A DNA stretch of 64,000 nucleotides from Prosthecobacter algae (GCF_039542385.1 NZ_BAABIA010000006.1:1-64000), one strand, 5' to 3'. Positions 54,739 to 64,000 are shown, numbered from the stretch's first letter. Made by a program: numbers and translations. Notes: a model not told the origin generated them from the sequence alone.

Positions 54739-55650
54739 ATGAACCAACCTGCACCATCTTACACCCACAGACCCGACAAGTCTGTGGATGAGCGATGGGA
54801 ACTGGTGACCTTCAAATCTCTGGGGGTGGACATTCACGGCTGCTTTGTCCCCAGTGAAACTGCCCGTTCCGGCCCCACCCTGATCGTCTCTCACGGCGCA
54901 GGCGAGTTTAAGGAAAACTACTTTGAGATGGCGCGCAGCCTCTCCCGCCAGGGCATTTCCTGCCTGCTCCTGGACATGCACGGCCATGGTGCCAGCGGCG
55001 GGCATGCCTACCACGTTTCCATCCGCGAATGGGTGGCAGATCTGCTAGCAGCGCTGGATTATCTGGAGACCCGGCCCGATGTGGACCCGAAAAAAATCGG
55101 TGCCTTTGGCCTTTCCTCAGGCGGTACCGCCATCCTGGAAGTCGCCGCCATTGATCCCCGCCTCCGCGCACTGGTGGCTTTGGATGCCACCGTGATGAAC
55201 ACCCTTCCCTGGTCCATCACGCTGACAATGGGCACCCTCTGTGGTGTCGGTTACCTCAAACGCCTGCTGACGGGCAAAGACCTGCGCATCTCCATCGTGA
55301 AACTTCTCGAAGAGGTCCAACTCGCCGCAGATCCCGAGATCAATGAACGCCTGAAGGTGGACCCAGGCAAACGGCGCGCCTTTGCCAATTTCCCCCTGCC
55401 TGGCGCGGGTCACGCCTTCTTTGTGAACACCATCAAGCGGGTTTCCAAAATCAAAGCTGCCACACTCGTCATCTGGGGAGAGCAAGATAATCTAGACCCC
55501 GTCAGCACCGCCTACCGACTTCACGATGCCCTCACTTGCGTCAAGCAAGTCGAAGTCGTCGCTGGCAATGGTCACGCTGGGCACCTAGACCGCAACAGAC
55601 AGCGCGTTTTTGATCTCACAGGAGATTGGCTTCTCGAACATCTGGCCTAG
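54739..55650 (+). CDS. Alpha/beta hydrolase
   Basis: 303 residues. The strand pattern is PTLIVSHGAGEFKENYFEMARSL, then CLLLDMHGHGASGG. The nucleophile elbow GLSSG has S126, the acid lies in WGEQDNLDP and the histidine in NGHAGHLD. This is a complete hydrolase with a cap. Substrate is unknown; esters or lipids are typical. No signal is seen, so it is cytoplasmic. The start is not preceded by a ribosome-binding site. The DUF2156 gene starts 44 bases after the stop. Confidence 0.83.
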   Translation: MNQPAPSYTHRPDKSVDERWELVTFKSLGVDIHGCFVPSETARSGPTLIVSHGAGEFKENYFEMARSLSRQGISCLLLDMHGHGASGGHAYHVSIREWVADLLAALDYLETRPDVDPKKIGAFGLSSGGTAILEVAAIDPRLRALVALDATVMNTLPWSITLTMGTLCGVGYLKRLLTGKDLRISIVKLLEEVQLAADPEINERLKVDPGKRRAFANFPLPGAGHAFFVNTIKRVSKIKAATLVIWGEQDNLDPVSTAYRLHDALTCVKQVEVVAGNGHAGHLDRNRQRVFDLTGDWLLEHLA

Positions 55651-55693
55651 CGTCTTCGCAGAAAAGGTGTACACCTATCAGCCTTCCCCCATC

Positions 55694-56827
55694 ATGCGCT
55701 CAATCTTAGGTAAAGAGTCTGAAAATTTCAATCATGAGGAGAAATGGTCTTTACTATCAGGCCATATCAAAAAGCATGGTTGTGAGGCGCTTTCATATGC
55801 GACGCTCCAGCATGGCATGGAATACTTTGTCCATGAGCTTGGCTACATCGCCTTTATCACGGCCACTCACCCTGTCTTTGCCCGCAAGCCCAAACGCATC
55901 GCCCTGACAGATCCCGTCTGCGCCCCTGAAGATCTGCAGCCCCTCATCGCTGCCTTTCTCAAAGAGTTCCCTGCAGCCGTCTTTGGCGTCGTTTCAGAAC
56001 GATGCGCCACAGTCCTCCGCCAGATGGGCTTCAAGGTGAACTGCGTGGGGTATGAGCCTGAACTTCCCGTGCAGACCTACAATACCCAGGGCAACTGGAA
56101 GGAACTCGACATGATCAAACGCGCCCGCAACGAAGCGAAGCGCGAAGGCATCCGGATTGAGGAAGTTGACATCGCCAAGGTGCCGCTAGAGCAATTGAAC
56201 GCCCTTTCCTCCAAATGGCTTCAAGGCAAAAAGGTCAATGACCGTGAGATCTGGATTTATGCCCGCCGCCCAGTCTACCAGCAGGAGCACGACGTCCGCA
56301 AATTTGTCGCCTATGACAAGGAAGGCATCGCCATCGGCTACGTGTTCTACGATCCCATGTACCGCGACGGCAAGGTCTTTGGCTACTCAGCAAACACCGT
56401 CCGCTGTGATGAAGCCCGCTATGGACGTCTGGCCACCGCCGTCCACATGGTGGCCATGGAAACCTTTAAAACTGAGGGCGTGGAAGTACTAAACCTTTTG
56501 TTATGCCCGTTCACGAACCTGGAGCGCGGCATCTATTCGGACGACCTGATGACACGCTGGTTTTTCCAGGTCAGCCAGCGGTTCGGCGGCGAGATCTACA
56601 ACTTCAAAGGGCTGGCCTTTCACAAGTCCAAGTACCGAGGTTTTGAGAAGCCCGTGTACTATGCCTCCAACAGCACCCTGCCCTCCAACGATGTTTACCT
56701 CGCCTTCCTCACGGCAGACATCGCACGCAGCTACTTCGACACCATGAAGCTGCTGGGCATCGGCATTGTTAAAGAGCTGTTCAAGGGCACGCCAAAGAAG
56801 GCTGCTCCGGTAGAAAAATCCGCCTGA
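55694..56827 (+). CDS. DUF2156-family protein (lysyl-phosphatidylglycerol-synthase-like fold)
   Basis: 377 residues from ATG 55694, since an earlier in-frame start would overlap the hydrolase. The two GNAT-like halves are visible: CEALSYATLQHGMEYFVHELGYIAFI in the first, and FVAYDKEGIAIGYVFYDPMYRDGKVFGYSANTVRCDEARYGRLATAVHMVAMETF in the second. DUF2156 is the C-terminal domain of MprF-type enzymes that aminoacylate lipids. Here it stands free, without the membrane part. The substrate is unknown. A hairpin region after the stop (about 56837-56890, CACGGC...GCCGTG) could be the terminator. Confidence 0.78.
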   Translation: MRSILGKESENFNHEEKWSLLSGHIKKHGCEALSYATLQHGMEYFVHELGYIAFITATHPVFARKPKRIALTDPVCAPEDLQPLIAAFLKEFPAAVFGVVSERCATVLRQMGFKVNCVGYEPELPVQTYNTQGNWKELDMIKRARNEAKREGIRIEEVDIAKVPLEQLNALSSKWLQGKKVNDREIWIYARRPVYQQEHDVRKFVAYDKEGIAIGYVFYDPMYRDGKVFGYSANTVRCDEARYGRLATAVHMVAMETFKTEGVEVLNLLLCPFTNLERGIYSDDLMTRWFFQVSQRFGGEIYNFKGLAFHKSKYRGFEKPVYYASNSTLPSNDVYLAFLTADIARSYFDTMKLLGIGIVKELFKGTPKKAAPVEKSA

Positions 56828-56945
56828 GCGGGTTTGTCACGGCTTCCACAAATGGCCTTCAGATTGGCCATGGAATTGCGTGGCCGTGAAAGGTGGCTTT
56901 CATCTTTTAGCAAGACAGCAACAGGCCACTTTTTTGTACATTCAA

Positions 56946-56991
56946 AGCCGAATCAGAGGTCGTTAAATTCAAATTTGAAACCAATTCGGCT
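56946..56991. promoter_or_regulatory. Possible operator: nested palindromes in an AT-rich gap
   Basis: AGCCGAAT (56946-56953) and ATTCGGCT (56984-56991) flank a perfect 12-bp palindrome, TTCAAATTTGAA (56968-56979). They lie in the AT-rich gap just before the small gene at 57055. They could bind a regulator, or act as a transcription stop after the DUF2156 gene. Confidence 0.45.
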
Positions 56992-57054
56992 GTGAAAAGT
57001 TAATTTTTTAAAATAATACACACAAATTAACATTCATGTGCGATAGTCTGCCGT

Positions 57055-57312
57055 ATGAGCACATCACTTGACCCGACGAGGCTGCGCTTTTTGCTGCAAA
57101 ATCTGCACAATGAATTCCCAGGGGTTGATTATGCAACCCTCGTGAGAACTGTCATGGAGGTCGAATCTCACATCGAACCCGATGAATCGTGGGACGACTA
57201 CTGTGGTCGCATTCGTGACTCCATCGAGAGCGAACATGCGGCCACTGCCCACATCTCCATCCGCCGCATCGGGAAGATCACCCGCGCCCGCAGTCTGGTA
57301 GAAGTGCCTTGA
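57055..57312 (+). CDS. Small hypothetical protein
   Basis: 85 residues. The ATG at 57055 follows an AT-rich, promoter-like stretch. The helix-rich composition (PTRLRFLLQNLHNEFPGVDYATLVRTVMEVESHIE) is natural, with a basic end. No family is recognised, and there is no signal peptide. It faces the giant gene with 108 bases between the ends; that gap has no strong terminator. Codon use does not stand out. Supported only by composition and the AT-rich upstream gap. Confidence 0.5.
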   Translation: MSTSLDPTRLRFLLQNLHNEFPGVDYATLVRTVMEVESHIEPDESWDDYCGRIRDSIESEHAATAHISIRRIGKITRARSLVEVP

Positions 57313-57420
57313 ACTGACTTTCCGAAAAAGGCTAAACCGCATCAGGTGCCGACTAAAGCACCGCGCCATCCGTAGATGACGTGGTGCCAAGAATGTGATT
57401 CATCCAGGCTGGTACCCAGA

Positions 57421-60400
57421 TCAAGGCTTCTGGAATTCAATCGGCCACGATACCTGCTCATTGGTCGGGGCCGTGGACAAGGCTGGCAGGAGCAGATGCC
57501 CGCCACCGAGGATGCCTTCCGTTTCATTCACAGGCTGGCGCAGAATGCCCACAAATGGGACCGTGCGTGGCACAGCTCTGCCTGCCACTATGTCCGACAG
57601 GACAAAGCTGCCACTGAACAGGCCCGTCGTAGCCGTGAACGTGACTTTCCACTTGGTCGCATTGACCGGCACTGTCACAGGCGACGCCACGGCGACCTTG
57701 CCTGCGGCATCCACCGTGACCGATACGGGTAAATCGTCATACGAGTCGCTGGTGAAGGCCCCGTGAGCCACGGTGAGCTGCCCGGTCGGGTTCAGCCCCA
57801 GGCGATTCGCCAAGGTGATGGCGGCCACGGTCTTGGTGGCCTTCGTGGGCGGCAGCCAGGGATCCAGCATGATCCGGCAGGCCAGAGGGCCAAATCCTGC
57901 ACGGTAGGACTTGTCCTTGGTCTCGGGCGCTTTCTGCCAAACGAGGTCCGCTTCAGCGTCGAAGCCCACATACTTGCGGCCAGCCAGGTTCGGGTGATTT
58001 TGCAGCGGGATGTTGCCCGCGATGTAGCTGTTCAACCTCTTGTAAGGGAGGAGGAAGAGACGATAACCAGCCTCAGAGTCTGCCGCCAAGGAAGCCGTGA
58101 GAAGCGTGCCATCGCCCAGTTTGCCAGCCAGCTTCAGGGTGCCCTTGGCATCCACCGTGGCCGTGGCATAACCCACGCCCTCTGGCACTGGCATAACGGA
58201 AGTGTCGATCACCAGCCCGGAGCCCAGCAGAAGCGTGTGGGCACCCACGTGAGTCAGCGTCTGCCCTTTCGCCAGCACCAGCAGCTTTTGCCCGTCCAGG
58301 GTGGCGGCAACCACGGTATCATTGAGCTTCAGTGTGGTTTCAAACTCACCCTGCAAGGGCAGGACAAAATCCAGCACATAACTGTTGGTGCCTTTGCTGA
58401 AGGTGGCCTGACCCGTGACGGTTTCTTCTTCCACATCCGTGGTTAGGTTGCCCTTAAACGGCAGTGCCGCCAGTTCACCCGCTGTGGTCAGCTTGCCTGT
58501 GAAGGTTTTGCCCGTGGCTGCCACCGTGATCTCCGCCTTCGCCGCCGGGAGTGCATTGCCTCCGGTGCTGGCTAGCAGGGCCTCATACTGGCCGGCAAAG
58601 GTATCCACCGTGAGCGTGCCATTCACATAGATGAAGAGATAGTTGACCGCCACCGCTCCGGCAGGCTTGATCGGGTAGAGCCCACCCGCGCTGGTCTCTT
58701 TGGCTGTGGTGGTCAGCACCGGTGGCTTCACGGCCGGCTTGGCCGTCGGATCATCAAAAATGGTCAGTTCACTGTCACCTGCCAGGAAGCCCGAGTAGCT
58801 TAAGGTCAGGGGTGGATTTGGCTGGCCCACCAGTTTGCGCTGGTTGTCTGCCGTCACCGTCAGCGGCGCTTTGTTGATGACGAGGCTGCCAGTTTTCTTC
58901 ACAGCCCCCGCAGTGGCCACCACTGCATATTTACCAGCTTGGGTCGGCGGCGTTTCGCTGCCCGCATAGGTGATGGTGACCTCCACCGATTCATCCACCC
59001 CGACATAGCCGACTTCGATGGGCGATCCTGTATAGGTCTGCGTCAAATTGGTCAGCGTCAGACCTGTGGGATCGGCCAGCACCTTGAAGCTACGGATCAC
59101 CGGCGCAGCGGCCTTGACGGCGGCACTGCCAGCCTGCACCGCGCGGACACTGACGGTGCCCACTCCGGTCAAGGTCAGCATCCCAGGTGCGGAAAGATCC
59201 GCAGGGCCGGAGACCACCTCAAAGCTCACTGCCAATCCGGAACTTGAGTAGGCACTCAGGGCCACGGTGCCCTCGCTGAGATAACGCGTCGGCGGCAGAG
59301 TGAAGGTGATCGTCTGTGCCACTGGCACCACCGGGGTGTTTCCAGTGATGAAGAAGCTGCGCGAAACTGCTGGAGCTTCCAGCCAAGTCCCATTGCCCGG
59401 CTGGGTGGCGCGGATGGTGACGGTCCCACTGGGCCCTGTAGGAGTGACGGTATTGCCGACCAACATGGCAGGGCCGGAGACGAGCTCAAAAGCCACCGTA
59501 AGCCCCGATGAGGCCGTGGCATTGAGTGTGAATGGACCTGCTGTGGCGAGACGGTCTGCCAACGGGGCAAAGGTGATCGTCTGCGGTTCAGGCGAGGGCG
59601 GCGTGTCCAGGGAGATAAAGCTGTGCTCCACCGCCTGGGCGGCTTCGTAGTTTGCATTTCCAGCCTGGGTGGCGCGCACAGTCACTACACCTTCGGTTCC
59701 ATCCAGGGTCACCGTGGCACCGCTCACAGTGGCCGGGCCAGACACCCGCTCAAAACTCACCGGAAGCCCGGAACTGGCGGTGGCGCTGAGGGTGAAAGGA
59801 ACGCTAAACATCGAACGATCCGACAGGGCTGCGAAGTTGATCGTCTGCGTCGCCTTGGCCACCGTGAAGGTGCGCACCACCGGTGTGGCGGCGGAGAAGT
59901 TTTCATTGCCCGCCTGGGTGGCCGTCAGCGTCACCTCCCCTGCCCCAGTGATGGTCAGGGTGCTGCCATTGAGCGTGGCTGGACCGCTGGTCACCTCGAT
60001 GGAGACTGGCAGGCTGGAGCTGGATGTGGCGCTCACCTGGAGGCTGTTCGCCGCCGGATTGAAGGTTCGATTCGCAGGCTGCACAAAGGTGATCGTCTGA
60101 GGCGGCAGCAGGCCGTTGCGGGAATCAAACTCGCCGCCATTCAGAATGGCGAAACGATTTTGTGTCACCTGATTGAGAGAGGTGAAACTGCCTCCCACAT
60201 AAATACGCCCCTGGGCGTCCACAGCGATGTCGTTCACCCGGCTATCCAAGGACACTGACATTCCTGTGTCACGGACGAAGCTTTCGTCCATGCGAATGAA
60301 GGTTGCATTAGCCCCCGAGAGCAGCTTGCCATCAGGCTGCCGCGCCACCGTGTTCACCACGCTGCTGTGGCTTGTGATGGAGAATCCCAGATCAGCCCCG

Positions 60401-63400
60401 GTCGCCGCGTTCAGCCTTTTCAGATATGGCTGGCCAGCAACATTGCCACCGACGAACAAAGAGCCGTTGGGCAGTTGCAAAACGTCATGCACAATCGTGA
60501 AAATATCAGGTGAGACAAAGTTGCCATCACGCGCTCCGGTGGCGGAAAGCTTGACTAGCCGCGCCATGGCATTGCTTCCCCAGGTGTTGCTAATACCTCC
60601 GACATACAGCGTGCCATTCGCCAGCCGATGAATGCAGTTGACGTCATTGACCGCACCGGAAGTGAAACTGGCCATAACGGCCCCATTCGCGCCCAGGCGT
60701 GCCATCCGGTTCACAGCGGCCGAATTATTCGTGCCGATCTGCGTGAATTTCCCACCGATGTAAACCGAGCCATCTCCCACTGCGGCTAGGGCATACACCC
60801 CCTGATTAGGGCCAGCCGTCACTGTATCAAAGGCCGTATCCAGTGCGCGGGCTGAGGTGAAACGAGCCACGCGGGTGACGTTCGTCACGGTGCCCCCAAT
60901 ATTCACGCTGGTAAAGTCACCGCCCACAAAGATGCGCCCTTCCGAATCCACGGCAATCGCACGGATGGTGTTGTTGAAGCTCGGGGAAAAGTTGGGATCC
61001 AGCGTGCCATCCGAGAGGAACCTCGCCAAGCGCCCACGGTTGACGGAGGTGGCTCCGTTCACCGATACGCTGGTGAAAGCACCTCCCACCAAGTACGAAC
61101 CATCATCATACAAATGAATGGCCAAGACTTCGTTGTTGAAAGTCGGCTGAGGGCGGTCACCCGCAAGCGCATCCGGCCTGCGCTGCACTGTCAGGTTGGC
61201 CGTTCCCGAGGTCGCCGTGGAAATGGTATTTGTGACGCGTAGGCGATAGTTGCCTGCATCGGCAAAGTCCACGCCCGTGAGCGTGAGGGTGGGCGTGGTG
61301 GCTCCGCTGACTCCGTTGCCATTGCTCAGTGCGACATCTCCCAAGAGCCACTGGTAGCTGAGTGTCCCAGCCCCACGAGCTGTGCCATTAAAGGTCACCG
61401 TGGTGCCTGTATCCACGATCCGGCTCACCGGAGAGCTGAGAATTTCAGGTGCAGAAAGCACCGTCAGCAAGGCGCTGTTGCTCGTCACTTCATCATCCGG
61501 GCTGGTGACGGTCACAGTATAATTGGCTGCATCACCGATGATGATATTGGAGATTGTCAGAGTCGGCGTTGTCACCCCCGAGACACGACCACCATCATTC
61601 AGCGGCATGCCGTTTCTCTTCCACCGGTAGGCAAAGCCATTGTTGCCTGTCGCGCTGGCGCTGAACTGGAGAGAAGCCGTGCCCACATCCACCACTTGGC
61701 TGGCTGGATGCGTGATGAAACGGAGCACCGGCCCATCTCCCTGGAGAATGACCATGCGGTTCGCCGCCACCCCCTTGTAGGTGGTGAAGCTAAAACCTGA
61801 GATCCAGAGGCGACCCTGAAAGTCCACCTCAATGGCGGTGATACTGCCGTTGTTGAAACCTGTGCCAACATTGAAGCCGTCATCCAAGCTGCCGTCTTGA
61901 TTCAGACGGAACAAACGGTTCCTCGGGCTCGTGAAGCCGCCACCCACTAGCACCTTGCCGTCTGGCAAGGCCGTCATCACCGAAGGCGCATTGGTCAACG
62001 TTTCCGTGAAGCTGAACGAGGCATCAGCCGCACCATCGGGCAGCAGACGCAGCAGCCCGAAAGGAGATGCATTGCGAGCAACAAGAATGCGGCCCAAAGC
62101 ATCCACCGCCGTGGTAGCGATCGGGCCAGCTGGCAAGGCCGGAGCAAAGGTATTGTCAAGCGTGCCATCAGCATTCAGACGAATGAGGCTCGGGATCGTC
62201 GTGGTCGCACCGGATGGACCGTAGCTGTTGAAGTTGCCCGCCACCAGAATCTTCCCATTCGGCAGCAACTGCATCGCATTCACATCGTCGCTCAATTCGA
62301 GTTTGAACGTGGTGTCCAGACTGCCGTCCGGATTCAGGCGGACGAGGTAGTTGTAGCCGAAGTTGCCGCCGTACCCCCCGAAACTACCCGCCACATAGAT
62401 ACGACCCAGGCCATCGGCAATCACCGCCACAGGCGCGCTGGAAGGTCCAACCGGCAAGAAAGAGGTATCCAGAGAGAGATCTGCATTTAGACGGGACAGG
62501 CGCGTGCGCCCAGCGCCCTCGACGGTGGCGACACTGGTGAAATTGCCAAACACCAGAATCTTGCCATCGGGCTGGCGGAAGAATCCGTTCACGCTGGAAT
62601 TGCTGCCGCTGAAATTGCCTGCAGCAGGTCCTGTGGCACGACCCTCCGCATCAATCACGACCAATTGATTCCCAACATTTGTGGGGCCGCCATTGAGAGG
62701 ATTCCCGGCGATGCTACCTCGGGCACCGATGAGCGTGCGCCCATCGGGAAGATGCAGAAAGGCATTCACATAATTGCTCGAGTTTGTACTCGTCGTGCCC
62801 AGTGCCACCAGTGCAGGATCGCGGTCGGCTGCCACCTGGTTCACCGCCACAGAGGTGGGGGTGGTGCTGGCCGTGCCTTGGCTATTTGTCACGGTAAGTG
62901 TGTAAAGGCCATCGTCGGCATTGTTCACCCCAGCGATCACCAGGGTGGCCGTATTGGCTCCCGAATAACGTCCGCCATTCTGGATCAAGACGCCATCGCG
63001 CCGCCATTCATAGGAAGCCGGAGTCGCTGCCAAAACCTCAGCGGACAACGTCAGCGTTGCCCCTCGTTCTGGCGTTGCATTGGCGGGGCTGCTGACCACC
63101 ACAGGAGCATAAAGCACATTCAGCTTTGCGGGAGTGCTAGTGACGGTGTTCGTCGGTGTCCCGCCAGTCACCTCCACGGTGTAAAAGTCATCATCTGCCA
63201 CACCGGCGTTGGTGATGGTGAGGATGGCCGTCGTAACGCCCGAGATGCGTCCACCATCCGCCAGCGGCACTCCGTTCTTCAACCACTGGTAGGTGAGACT
63301 GGTCCCTATCGCACCCACACTCATCTGGGCCGTGGTGCCGCCGTTGACACCCACCTTGGCGGGTTGATTGACAATAGCAGGATCTGTAGGATCTCCCTCC

Positions 63401-64000
63401 AGTCGCACCACACCGCCCGTCGTCACGCCATTGAAAGCCGTGAATTCTCCGGCGATCCAGATGGAGCCATCTGGGCCATGTGTCACCACCCTCACATCTG
63501 CATTCGGCCCCGTGCCTACAGTGAAGGAGGCATCGCCATCATTGGACCCCGGCGAAGGCAGCGGATTGCTGGCCTTGATCCGGTAAACCGAGCCGCTGCC
63601 ACCGATGCTGGCTCGAATCACCATCACCTTGCCATTCGGTGCCTGAGAGAGTTCATAAACCTGGTTACCAGAACCGAGGTTGGACACCACAGCGCCCGTG
63701 TTACTGATCTCAGCAAACACCAGGCTTCCCAAGGAACCCGCCGCGAAGATTCGGCCATCTTTCAGCACCAGCAGATCATTGTAAGTGGAGCTACCGGAGG
63801 CCCCGGAAAGGGTAAAGGTGGTGTCCAGTGTTCCATTCGTGTTAAGCCGCCCAAAACGGCTGACCGTAGAACCCGCAAGCTGGCTAAACAACCCACTAAC
63901 CAAAAGCTTATCATCATTCTGCACGGCAATGTTGGTCACCTGCTGGTTCACTGCCGGTGCAAAAGCGGCATCCAGCACCCCGGCTGAACTGAAGCGGGAA
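57421..64000 (-). CDS. Giant surface/secreted repeat protein: delta-60, Ig-like and MBG modules; N-terminus outside the window
   Basis: At least 2190 residues are in view; the frame is open to base 64000, so the start and any signal lie beyond. Order from the visible N-terminus: delta-60 repeats (SSAGVLDAAFAP, LNTNGTLDTTFTL), two Ig-like domains (TYQWLKNGVPLADGGRISG type; 62830-63380), a second delta-60 block (61740-62830), two more Ig-like domains (61160-61740), a third delta-60 block (60100-61160), four repeats of an ASSGLPVSFE-type domain (59068-60096), an MBG domain and an MBG_2 domain (58615-59070), and a C-terminal region of about 400 residues. Such proteins are displayed at the cell surface or released; their ligands are unknown. 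No anchor is recognised at the C-terminus. Confidence 0.88.
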   Translation of the reverse strand, partial: SRFSSAGVLDAAFAPAVNQQVTNIAVQNDDKLLVSGLFSQLAGSTVSRFGRLNTNGTLDTTFTLSGASGSSTYNDLLVLKDGRIFAAGSLGSLVFAEISNTGAVVSNLGSGNQVYELSQAPNGKVMVIRASIGGSGSVYRIKASNPLPSPGSNDGDASFTVGTGPNADVRVVTHGPDGSIWIAGEFTAFNGVTTGGVVRLEGDPTDPAIVNQPAKVGVNGGTTAQMSVGAIGTSLTYQWLKNGVPLADGGRISGVTTAILTITNAGVADDDFYTVEVTGGTPTNTVTSTPAKLNVLYAPVVVSSPANATPERGATLTLSAEVLAATPASYEWRRDGVLIQNGGRYSGANTATLVIAGVNNADDGLYTLTVTNSQGTASTTPTSVAVNQVAADRDPALVALGTTSTNSSNYVNAFLHLPDGRTLIGARGSIAGNPLNGGPTNVGNQLVVIDAEGRATGPAAGNFSGSNSSVNGFFRQPDGKILVFGNFTSVATVEGAGRTRLSRLNADLSLDTSFLPVGPSSAPVAVIADGLGRIYVAGSFGGYGGNFGYNYLVRLNPDGSLDTTFKLELSDDVNAMQLLPNGKILVAGNFNSYGPSGATTTIPSLIRLNADGTLDNTFAPALPAGPIATTAVDALGRILVARNASPFGLLRLLPDGAADASFSFTETLTNAPSVMTALPDGKVLVGGGFTSPRNRLFRLNQDGSLDDGFNVGTGFNNGSITAIEVDFQGRLWISGFSFTTYKGVAANRMVILQGDGPVLRFITHPASQVVDVGTASLQFSASATGNNGFAYRWKRNGMPLNDGGRVSGVTTPTLTISNIIIGDAANYTVTVTSPDDEVTSNSALLTVLSAPEILSSPVSRIVDTGTTVTFNGTARGAGTLSYQWLLGDVALSNGNGVSGATTPTLTLTGVDFADAGNYRLRVTNTISTATSGTANLTVQRRPDALAGDRPQPTFNNEVLAIHLYDDGSYLVGGAFTSVSVNGATSVNRGRLARFLSDGTLDPNFSPSFNNTIRAIAVDSEGRIFVGGDFTSVNIGGTVTNVTRVARFTSARALDTAFDTVTAGPNQGVYALAAVGDGSVYIGGKFTQIGTNNSAAVNRMARLGANGAVMASFTSGAVNDVNCIHRLANGTLYVGGISNTWGSNAMARLVKLSATGARDGNFVSPDIFTIVHDVLQLPNGSLFVGGNVAGQPYLKRLNAATGADLGFSITSHSSVVNTVARQPDGKLLSGANATFIRMDESFVRDTGMSVSLDSRVNDIAVDAQGRIYVGGSFTSLNQVTQNRFAILNGGEFDSRNGLLPPQTITFVQPANRTFNPAANSLQVSATSSSSLPVSIEVTSGPATLNGSTLTITGAGEVTLTATQAGNENFSAATPVVRTFTVAKATQTINFAALSDRSMFSVPFTLSATASSGLPVSFERVSGPATVSGATVTLDGTEGVVTVRATQAGNANYEAAQAVEHSFISLDTPPSPEPQTITFAPLADRLATAGPFTLNATASSGLTVAFELVSGPAMLVGNTVTPTGPSGTVTIRATQPGNGTWLEAPAVSRSFFITGNTPVVPVAQTITFTLPPTRYLSEGTVALSAYSSSGLAVSFEVVSGPADLSAPGMLTLTGVGTVSVRAVQAGSAAVKAAAPVIRSFKVLADPTGLTLTNLTQTYTGSPIEVGYVGVDESVEVTITYAGSETPPTQAGKYAVVATAGAVKKTGSLVINKAPLTVTADNQRKLVGQPNPPLTLSYSGFLAGDSELTIFDDPTAKPAVKPPVLTTTAKETSAGGLYPIKPAGAVAVNYLFIYVNGTLTVDTFAGQYEALLASTGGNALPAAKAEITVAATGKTFTGKLTTAGELAALPFKGNLTTDVEEETVTGQATFSKGTNSYVLDFVLPLQGEFETTLKLNDTVVAATLDGQKLLVLAKGQTLTHVGAHTLLLGSGLVIDTSVMPVPEGVGYATATVDAKGTLKLAGKLGDGTLLTASLAADSEAGYRLFLLPYKRLNSYIAGNIPLQNHPNLAGRKYVGFDAEADLVWQKAPETKDKSYRAGFGPLACRIMLDPWLPPTKATKTVAAITLANRLGLNPTGQLTVAHGAFTSDSYDDLPVSVTVDAAGKVAVASPVTVPVNATKWKVTFTATTGLFSGSFVLSDIVAGRAVPRTVPFVGILRQPVNETEGILGGGHLLLPALSTAPTNEQVSWPIEFQKP
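59068..60096 (-). repeat. Four-fold tandem domain repeat within the giant gene
   Basis: Four units of about 250-270 bases each begin with a TITF/TINF strand (codons starting at 60096, about 59845, 59585 and 59317). Each carries SGLxVxFExVSGPA and a T-x-R-A-x-Q-A-G-N-like end. They differ at many positions, so duplication is old. The fourth is the most divergent. DNA-level identity is partial. Confidence 0.8.

Noticed and set aside
59068-60096. Regular spacing of repeats that might look like a CRISPR array
   Set aside because: Units are about 250-270 bases, coding, and divergent; no short identical repeats with unique spacers occur anywhere in the window.
62665-63987. A 440-codon open frame on the plus strand opposite the giant gene
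   Set aside because: The minus strand gives clear Ig-like and delta-60 modules; the plus text is Cys/His/Arg-rich noise.

Overview
The window is high-GC chromosomal DNA from a Gram-negative bacterium, most likely a member of the Verrucomicrobiota close to Prosthecobacter/Verrucomicrobium. This rests on gene families, not on a marker gene. The pointers are a decayed DUF1501 gene, a giant secreted protein made of delta-60, Ig-like and MBG modules, an ECF sigma factor next to a YfbK-type von Willebrand protein, a Tat-exported Gfo/Idh/MocA oxidoreductase, bactofilins, and LPS-type envelope genes (LptE-like, BamD-like, heptosyltransferase-like).

Layout. 1-2190: end of an ammonium transporter with a clear terminator, an MBL-fold hydrolase and an orphan ABC ATPase. 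2254-13474: a tightly packed plus-strand operon for a nonulosonic (pseudaminic-type) acid. It holds pseF, pseG and pseI interleaved with an ATP-grasp ligase, an amidohydrolase, three methyltransferases, a hydroxy-oxo-acid aldolase fused to an unknown domain, and an HTTM-like membrane protein. pseB, pseC and pseH are not in the window. Codon use changes abruptly inside pseF (near 3440) and again near 13480, as if a cassette had been recombined in. 13495-20039: surface-glycan transferases, an FkbM methyltransferase and two bactofilins, one carrying two zinc ribbons. 20208-20806: a DUF1501 pseudogene whose lesions can be read base by base.

20833-34411: a mixed housekeeping/envelope region with a lipoprotein, a HerA-like ATPase, an AraC regulator, a CDP-alcohol phosphotransferase with a variant motif, a cyclic-nucleotide-binding protein, a DoxX-like protein, an exported oxidoreductase, an orphan lipoyl-type E2 acyltransferase, a LolD/FtsX-type ABC pair and a YidB-like protein. 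A 181-bp imperfect palindrome lies at 29732-29912. 34633-34709 is tRNA-Arg(ACG) on the minus strand, with a visible promoter and a hairpin overlapping its 3' end. 34840-37870 is the sigma factor/VWA pair. 38051-45325 holds ligA, an AT-rich DUF2971 gene, a membrane protein/MoxR pair, hisB and hisH. 45339-54548 holds glgP, rsmI, LptE-like, BamD-like and manA genes and a diacylglycerol-kinase-family gene. 54739-56827 holds an alpha/beta hydrolase and a DUF2156 protein. 57421-64000 is the 3' part of one giant minus-strand gene that runs off the window.

The strongest candidate for something undescribed is the 2254-13474 operon. Its gene content reads as pseudaminic-acid late steps plus a dedicated route to make, methylate and amide-link an unusual hydroxy-acyl group. 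This is inference from families and order. No function was tested and no database search was run.
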